From positions 1 through 10,662 of the forward strand of contig CAZMIL010000020.1 in the NCBI GenBank assembly GCA_964566425.1: a stretch of DNA of 10,662 nt, in the 5' to 3' direction. A program made the position numbers and the translations under genes. Source of the stretch: CAZMIL01 sp964566425 (lineage in GTDB: Bacteria; Patescibacteriota; Microgenomatia; UBA1406; GWC2-37-13). Under the pieces are notes generated by a model. It was not told the DNA's origin. It was given only the letters and a program-made list of their open reading frames with translations, and made no database searches. Positions 6,504 to 10,662 of the stretch are shown here, piece by piece. Every line of letters begins with the position of its first letter. The first letter of the stretch is position 1.

Positions 6504-6722
6504 ATGCGAGGCAATTTTTTTTATAAAAGATTGGGTGAAAAGATAATTAGCGTGAGAAGAAGAAATAAATTATCCCAGGAGCAGCTTGCGCTTCTTTCCG
6601 ATGTGGACAGAACTTATCTTGCACGCATAGAAGAAGGTAAGGCAAATCCGAGCATGAAAGTATTAAATAAAATTTCGCGAGTGTTCAGAATTAAAGTTTG
6701 TGATTTGATTAAAGGAGTATAA
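6504..6722 (+). CDS. Small XRE-family helix-turn-helix transcriptional regulator
   Basis: A 72-residue stand-alone Cro/C1-type DNA-binding protein, probably a dimeric repressor. After a short basic lead it reads LGEKIISVRRRNKLSQEQLA (helix 1 and start of helix 2). Then comes the recognition-helix region VDRTYLARIEEGKANPSMKVL, the canonical XRE signature, and a closing helix ending VCDLIKGV. There is no effector or dimerisation domain beyond the HTH. I chose the ATG at 6504 rather than the in-frame ATG at 6468. The 6468 ATG forms part of a -35 match, and the 12 extra residues (MTSTCLSTIVRY) do not resemble the family's start. It lies 115 bases after rpoD on the same strand and is followed 44 bases later by the CPBP gene. 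Its targets are unknown; autoregulation is possible. Confidence 0.85.
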   Translation: MRGNFFYKRLGEKIISVRRRNKLSQEQLALLSDVDRTYLARIEEGKANPSMKVLNKISRVFRIKVCDLIKGV

Positions 6723-6729
6723 ATCCCAC

Positions 6730-6758
6730 TTGATTTGAGTAGTGGCTTTTTGTAAAGT
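6730..6758 (+). promoter_or_regulatory. Promoter of the CPBP-family gene
   Basis: TTGATT (6730-6735; 4 of 6 match to TTGACA), a 17-base spacer, and TAAAGT (6753-6758) ending exactly 8 bases before the ATG at 6767. This is the most complete promoter on the plus strand. It predicts an mRNA starting at about the first codon and means this gene need not depend on the xre or rpoD transcripts. Confidence 0.6.
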
Positions 6759-6766
6759 TAATTAGA

Positions 6767-7435
6767 ATGGCTAGGAGGAGCGGCTCAACCTACATCGAAA
6801 AGGTTTTAAATGTTTGGGCAATAGTTCTTATTCTCTGGAGCGTATATCGAATCACTTTTAAGACCGATTTACCGTTGTGGTTTGATGAGCTGATCGCCAA
6901 GCCATTGATTTTCCTGCTTCCTTTGAGCGTCTTTATTAGAAAAGTAGAAAAGGCAAGATTCTTAACTGCCGTCGGATTGAAGAAGAAAAAGATTGGCGTT
7001 GAGATTTTGATAGGATTAGTTTTAGGCTCAATTTTTTTTGTCGCGGGGGCATTAGGGATTTACTTAAGACAGAACGGTGCTGTTTTTGATCTTAGCAATC
7101 TTTTCCAAGGTAAAAATATTGTCTATTTTACAATAATAGCCTTAGCAACAAGTATTTCCGAAGAAATTATTTCCAGGGGTTTTGTTTTAAAACGCCTTTA
7201 CCAACAATCTAAAAATATTTATACCTCTTCCTTTTTTGCCAGTGTTTTATTTTTCTTTCTCCATGTTCCGATCTTATTTACGAGTCAATTTACCGGTTTT
7301 TTATTGTTAGAAATAATGGCCGCAGATTTAGTTCTTAGTTTAGCAGTATCATTCCTATTTTTGAAACGGGGGAATCTTGTTTCCTCAATTGTTGTTCATG
7401 CCTTATATGTACTTAGTCTCTACCTTTTTGTTTAA
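6767..7435 (+). CDS. CPBP-family intramembrane protease-like protein
   Basis: A 222-residue integral membrane protein with about six to seven hydrophobic segments. It carries the motifs of the CAAX protease/bacteriocin-processing (CPBP, Abi) family. These are an EExxxR motif in SEEIISRGF (E132, E133, R137), FxxxH in FFFLHVP (H166), and a third His in SSIVVHALY (H211). These residues form the presumed metal-dependent active site in the membrane, so the protein is probably catalytically competent. Family members process prenylated or peptide substrates, confer bacteriocin immunity, or have no known substrate; nothing here decides which. A Gly/Arg-coding AGGAGGAG lies just after the start codon, where it cannot act as a ribosome site. 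The stop codon overlaps that of the convergent gene on the other strand. The family call is good; the substrate is unknown. Confidence 0.87.
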   Translation: MARRSGSTYIEKVLNVWAIVLILWSVYRITFKTDLPLWFDELIAKPLIFLLPLSVFIRKVEKARFLTAVGLKKKKIGVEILIGLVLGSIFFVAGALGIYLRQNGAVFDLSNLFQGKNIVYFTIIALATSISEEIISRGFVLKRLYQQSKNIYTSSFFASVLFFFLHVPILFTSQFTGFLLLEIMAADLVLSLAVSFLFLKRGNLVSSIVVHALYVLSLYLFV

Positions 7436-9027
7436 TTTTTTTCTGTAATCCAGAAGATTTCTTCATTACCGACTTTAATTTTCTTAATAACTTGACCATT
7501 TTGTTGTTTATTTGAGTTGAAGTCATGAGGGTAACCGATTAAGGCAACATTCCTGGCGTTTGCCGCTCTTGCTAGATCAAACGTAAATTTATCGAATTGC
7601 TCTATTTGTCCAAAACCATACTGATCCGGAGGTGATAAACGAGCTTGTCTTTGATATTTTTCAGGCGGATAGCTTAAGTAAAAAAGTAAAAAGATGTAAG
7701 GCTCGCCGTTTTCTTTAGAGATATAGAAATGGTCGAGTCGATTATAATTATTTTTTACATAGTTGGCTAATTGTTTGTATCCACACTGTTCTGCCCGAAT
7801 GATTAGTCCTCGTTTGGTGTAATGATTAAGGTAAAAATTCCAAGAATAAAAGAGGAGTACTAAAAAGGGAATTAAGATCAGAGTCAGCATAAGCCAGAAG
7901 TATTGGGATTTAAGATTCTGTAAAAAGCTGACTACCCCATAAGCATCAATCAAAGCAATTGCTATAAACAAAAACAGACTACGGGTGATTGATAGGCCAG
8001 CCCAGCTTAGGGAGGCTGAGAGCGGGGCGATCAATAACAAGAACAATATTAAATATCTCCAGCGGTGTTTATTTTTAAACAAATAATACAAGCCGACAAA
8101 AATAAACAGATACTCTACGGCGGTAATTGGTGATATTTCAGGGAAACCAAATCTGGGATTCTCGTCTCCGCTGTTGACCAAAAATTGCGGAGAAAAGTAT
8201 TTCAAGTGTTCAAAAAAAACATCCTTTACCCCGATGGTTAATTTATTTGCGACAAATCTGCTTGCGCCCTCGCCCCGCAACTCATCAATTTTCATCACGA
8301 AGCCGGGATTATTAAAAAATAATAAATTCTTAATCCTCTCTGGTTTATAAGCAAAATCGCTTAAGGTAAAAAGAATAATCACCACAATTAGTCCTGAAAT
8401 AAACCAGCGTGAACTCTGCCTTAATCTAAAATGAAACAAAGCGTAAAGAAAGAAGAAGAGAGCTAAGACGCGTGAGGATTGATAACTAAAAAGTGCTGCC
8501 ATGAGGGAGAGATAAAAAAATAGTGAATCATTCAGATTGATTTTTTTGAGGATTTTGATGAAAAAGAAAGTCGCAAGGGATAGTAAGAAAACTGCTAAAT
8601 AAGCTTCATGTGCTTGACGGCCGACCATTTGCAGAGCTAATGAAACGGCCACCAATAAAGAAGCAACTAAAGCCATTTTTTCATTGTCAAAAAGTTCTTT
8701 GGCAAGATAAAAAATGATCAATGGCAAAAGAAGGGCGAGAAGACTATTTAGAGCGCGCGCCGAAACTTCATTTAAGCCTAGCGCACTGATAAAAGGAATA
8801 GACAGGTAACTATACAAGGGCATCTTGTAGTCGCCAAACGATTTTAAGCGCAGTGGCAAAAGATTTCCGTATTCGTCACGTCCCGTTTTTAACAGAGAGT
8901 AAGCATTATAACTGAAGGCCGCTTCATCAGCATTGAGGCAGAGAGGAGCTTGGTTTTTTTTATAAAGATTTAAAAACAGAGACAGAAAGCCAATCAAAAT
9001 AAGAACAATGAGAGTTTTTTTATTCAT
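7432..9027 (-). CDS. GT39/PMT-like polytopic membrane glycosyltransferase
   Basis: A 531-residue protein with about eleven or more membrane segments up to residue 396, followed by a soluble C-terminal domain (about 400-531). The first loop contains NADEAAFSYNAYSLL with the acidic pair D34-E35. This is the position of the catalytic Asp/Glu in the GT-C enzymes of the PMT/ArnT/GT39 type, which transfer sugars from polyprenyl-phosphate donors outside the membrane. FGDYKMPLYSYL (about 64-75) is another family-typical segment, and a loop with GRQAHEAY (about 136-143) follows membrane segments 3-4. The acceptor is not readable: protein, lipid or surface polymer are all possible. Its start overlaps the end of the GT2 gene by 8 bases, so it is the last gene of a three-gene glycosylation operon. 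No Shine-Dalgarno site is seen before the ATG at 9027. Confidence 0.87.
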   Translation of the reverse strand: MNKKTLIVLILIGFLSLFLNLYKKNQAPLCLNADEAAFSYNAYSLLKTGRDEYGNLLPLRLKSFGDYKMPLYSYLSIPFISALGLNEVSARALNSLLALLLPLIIFYLAKELFDNEKMALVASLLVAVSLALQMVGRQAHEAYLAVFLLSLATFFFIKILKKINLNDSLFFYLSLMAALFSYQSSRVLALFFFLYALFHFRLRQSSRWFISGLIVVIILFTLSDFAYKPERIKNLLFFNNPGFVMKIDELRGEGASRFVANKLTIGVKDVFFEHLKYFSPQFLVNSGDENPRFGFPEISPITAVEYLFIFVGLYYLFKNKHRWRYLILFLLLIAPLSASLSWAGLSITRSLFLFIAIALIDAYGVVSFLQNLKSQYFWLMLTLILIPFLVLLFYSWNFYLNHYTKRGLIIRAEQCGYKQLANYVKNNYNRLDHFYISKENGEPYIFLLFYLSYPPEKYQRQARLSPPDQYGFGQIEQFDKFTFDLARAANARNVALIGYPHDFNSNKQQNGQVIKKIKVGNEEIFWITEKN

Positions 9028-9916
9028 CGAATTTATTAATTATATCGCGATCACTGATAACGGATAATTTTTTTTGCTTTCTTCTTGTTCTAATAATATC
9101 GGGTAGTCTCAATAAGGCAGCAAAATAGCTTTTAAATAAAAACGCATTTCCCTTAAGTAATTCTAAAAGAACGTGTAGTTTAATCAGAATAAGAGATTTC
9201 CAGAAGAGTCTGCGATCGGTAATGTTCTTCCAAACAAAAATGATTTGATTGCGATAGGCTATTGCCTTGATTTGTTTACTTGTGAAATATGCCCCGATCG
9301 TTGATTCATGCCAATGTTTAACAAGTATTTTTGGGTCGAATAAAATTTCGTAACCGCTTTTCCAAGCGCGATAGGAGAGATCGATATCTTCCCAATAGAA
9401 AGGAGAATAGATCTCATCGAAACCGCCAAGATAAGTGAATTTCTGTTTGTCGATCATACAGGCTCCTCCCTCGGCCCAGGCATTGATACCTTGCATTTTA
9501 TTTTTGACCGCAGAATGCTGGATAAACCCCCCAGCCCAAAAAATTTTATTCTTTCCGACGATCGAACCATCTTTTTCTTGTTGTGCAAAGCTGACTGCGA
9601 ATAATTTATTTTCGCTTCTGAAATGTTTTTGTGCCGAGATAAAACTCTTATCTTTCAAAACAACATCGCTGTTGAGAAGAATGACAAAGCGATTACTCGC
9701 TTTTTTCACTCCGACATTTACAGCTCGACCAAAACCCAGATTGTTCTTATTCTCGATTAGAATTATTGGCAGATCTCTCAGAGTTGTTTTTAAGCTCTCC
9801 TGAGGGTAGTCATTAACAATAATTACTTCGCACCCCTTAAGATAAGCTAGATTAGCTTTTAGATTTCTTAAAAATAATTCAGTTTGTTTATAAACGGGAA
9901 TGATTACGGAAATCAT
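9020..9916 (-). CDS. Family 2 glycosyltransferase (GT-A fold), surface glycan type
   Basis: A 298-residue cytoplasmic or membrane-associated enzyme that transfers a sugar from a nucleotide donor. It begins with the GT2 opening MISVIIPVYKQ and VIIVND (31-36), and continues with NKNNLGFGRAVNVG (57-69), a family-typical acceptor/donor loop. The metal-binding NSD (82-84) takes the place of the DxD. GGACMID (150-156), GGFDE (164-168) and the catalytic-base region YWEDIDLSYRAW (174-185) follow. The last ~60 residues are basic and hydrophobic, suggesting membrane association. The arrangement resembles rhamnosyltransferase-like GT2 enzymes of polysaccharide clusters, but the sugar cannot be inferred. 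It overlaps the upstream GT1 gene by ATGA and the downstream GT39 gene by 8 bases, indicating translational coupling. Confidence 0.93.
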   Translation of the reverse strand: MISVIIPVYKQTELFLRNLKANLAYLKGCEVIIVNDYPQESLKTTLRDLPIILIENKNNLGFGRAVNVGVKKASNRFVILLNSDVVLKDKSFISAQKHFRSENKLFAVSFAQQEKDGSIVGKNKIFWAGGFIQHSAVKNKMQGINAWAEGGACMIDKQKFTYLGGFDEIYSPFYWEDIDLSYRAWKSGYEILFDPKILVKHWHESTIGAYFTSKQIKAIAYRNQIIFVWKNITDRRLFWKSLILIKLHVLLELLKGNAFLFKSYFAALLRLPDIIRTRRKQKKLSVISDRDIINKFDE

Positions 9917-10662
9917 AAAATTGTTTTGATGACATTTTGGCGGAACTTGCGATAATTGAAATTGGTAAGAACAAACTCCTTTGCTTGCTGTCTAATTTTC
10001 ATCTGTTGTTGAGGAGAGCGAACAGCCCTTAGCATTTGTTTAAACAATTCTTGGCGATTGTTAAAAAGCCAACCAGTTTTTCCGTTGCCGATAATTTCTT
10101 TCGGCCCGCCAGCGTTGAAACAAAAGACCAGACAGCCCATCGCCATTGCTTCAAGTGGGGTGATTCCCAAATGTTCGACTTCTTCAGGATGAGTTATCTC
10201 ATCTATCCCGAGGCCTGTAAAATGCCAATAAAAAGTGGCTTTTTCATATAAAGAGTAGAGTTCGTGAAAAGTAATGTTGGGTCTAAAAATAATTGTCTTA
10301 TCTTTAGCCGCAAGTTTTTGTAGTTTCTTGAAATAGGCCATATCTTCTTCTTTAACTCCTCCTGCCAAAATTAATTTATACTCTTGGAAAGATCTATTTT
10401 CCTTCTTAAGCTTGATGAAGGTTTCAATAATTTTATCTTGGTTTTTAGAATGCAATTGGCTAAAAAAACGACCAACTGTAAGAATAATTTTCTCTTTGTT
10501 GAAAGTCTCTGGTTCAGCCTCAAGAAATCTTTGATTTACATATGGGTAGAGTAATAAAGATTCAATTCCCAAACTTTTGAGATATCTTTGGGTAAATTTT
10601 GAGTTACTGATAAATTTCCAGCCAGAGGTTTTAAGCTTATTTCTCAGAGGCATCTTATAGAG
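9913..10662 (-). CDS. Family 1 (GT-B) glycosyltransferase, N-terminal part outside the window
   Basis: What is visible is the end of the N-terminal domain and the complete C-terminal, donor-binding Rossmann domain. WKFISNSKFTQRYL (about 12-25 from the ATG at 10653) is normally found well inside such enzymes. VGRFFSQLHSKNQ (60-72) opens the donor domain. WHFTGLGIDE (143-152) and the E-x7-E motif EHLGITPLE (160-168), followed by AMAMG and AGGPKEI, complete it. The last group resembles the ALG11-like subset of GT1. The ATG at 10653 is probably not the true start. The frame stays open to the window edge (codons CTC TAT AAG precede it), and around 150-200 N-terminal residues are missing. Its TGA stop overlaps the ATG of the GT2 gene. 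It is the first visible gene of the glycosylation operon. Confidence 0.9.
   Translation of the reverse strand, partial: LYKMPLRNKLKTSGWKFISNSKFTQRYLKSLGIESLLLYPYVNQRFLEAEPETFNKEKIILTVGRFFSQLHSKNQDKIIETFIKLKKENRSFQEYKLILAGGVKEEDMAYFKKLQKLAAKDKTIIFRPNITFHELYSLYEKATFYWHFTGLGIDEITHPEEVEHLGITPLEAMAMGCLVFCFNAGGPKEIIGNGKTGWLFNNRQELFKQMLRAVRSPQQQMKIRQQAKEFVLTNFNYRKFRQNVIKTIL

Noticed and set aside
6771..6782. Strong Shine-Dalgarno-like AGGAGGAG near the CPBP gene start
   Set aside because: It lies just after the ATG and encodes Arg codons. No in-frame start codon follows at a usable distance, so it is coincidental.
9435..9803. 122-codon open frame on the plus strand
   Set aside because: It is fully antisense to the GT2 gene, whose frame carries all conserved motifs. 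It shows no family resemblance and is Cys/Leu-rich as expected from a complementary-strand reading.
1..10662. Mobile elements, CRISPR arrays, tRNA or rRNA genes, toxin-antitoxin or phage genes
   Set aside because: Nothing with repeats, cloverleaf features or signature proteins of these was seen; coding density is near complete and every long frame is explained.

Overview
The window looks like core chromosome of a small-genome bacterium of the Candidate Phyla Radiation (Patescibacteria), most likely the Microgenomates side. This is inferred from an AT-rich, Lys/Glu-rich coding style, very short intergenic gaps, no recognisable Shine-Dalgarno sites, and single-membrane type envelope genes. RF2 is present and two genes end in TGA, so UGA is a stop codon here. 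This argues against the UGA-recoded Gracilibacteria/Absconditabacteria. No tRNA, rRNA, CRISPR array, insertion sequence, integrase or phage gene is visible.

Layout. (1) Positions 1-3456, minus strand: a PilM-like/LytR_C fusion protein, prfB (RF2), a membrane-anchored protein of unknown function, and ftsE (cut by the window edge). This is a version of the widespread prfB-ftsE(-ftsX) neighbourhood with an extra small gene inserted. (2) Positions 3516-7435, plus strand: dnaG and rpoD (the conserved 'macromolecular synthesis' pair), a small XRE-type regulator and a CPBP-family membrane protein. (3) Positions 7432-10662, minus strand: three overlapping genes for cell-surface glycosylation. These are a GT1/GT-B glycosyltransferase (cut by the window edge), a GT2 glycosyltransferase and a GT39/PMT-like membrane glycosyltransferase.

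How the parts work together. dnaG and rpoD supply primase and the housekeeping sigma factor. prfB supplies termination at UGA/UAA, and ftsE supplies the ATPase of the division-linked FtsEX complex. The glycosyltransferases probably build or attach surface glycans. The PilM-like protein, the OB-like membrane protein and the CPBP protein are envelope proteins whose precise roles cannot be read from sequence.

The most striking signal is not a gene. Five gene starts (prfB, the PilM-like gene, dnaG, rpoD and the CPBP gene) have a TANNNT -10-like hexamer ending exactly 8 nt before the ATG. Three more (the OB-like gene, ftsE, and the xre gene at a revised start) have one at 6, 9 and 7 nt. None has a credible Shine-Dalgarno site. 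This layout predicts that transcription begins at or within a few bases of the start codon, that is, leaderless mRNAs. I did not find a convincing previously undescribed multi-gene system. The leaderless architecture, the PilM-LytR_C fusion and the unknown gene inside the prfB-ftsE cluster are the best candidates for follow-up.
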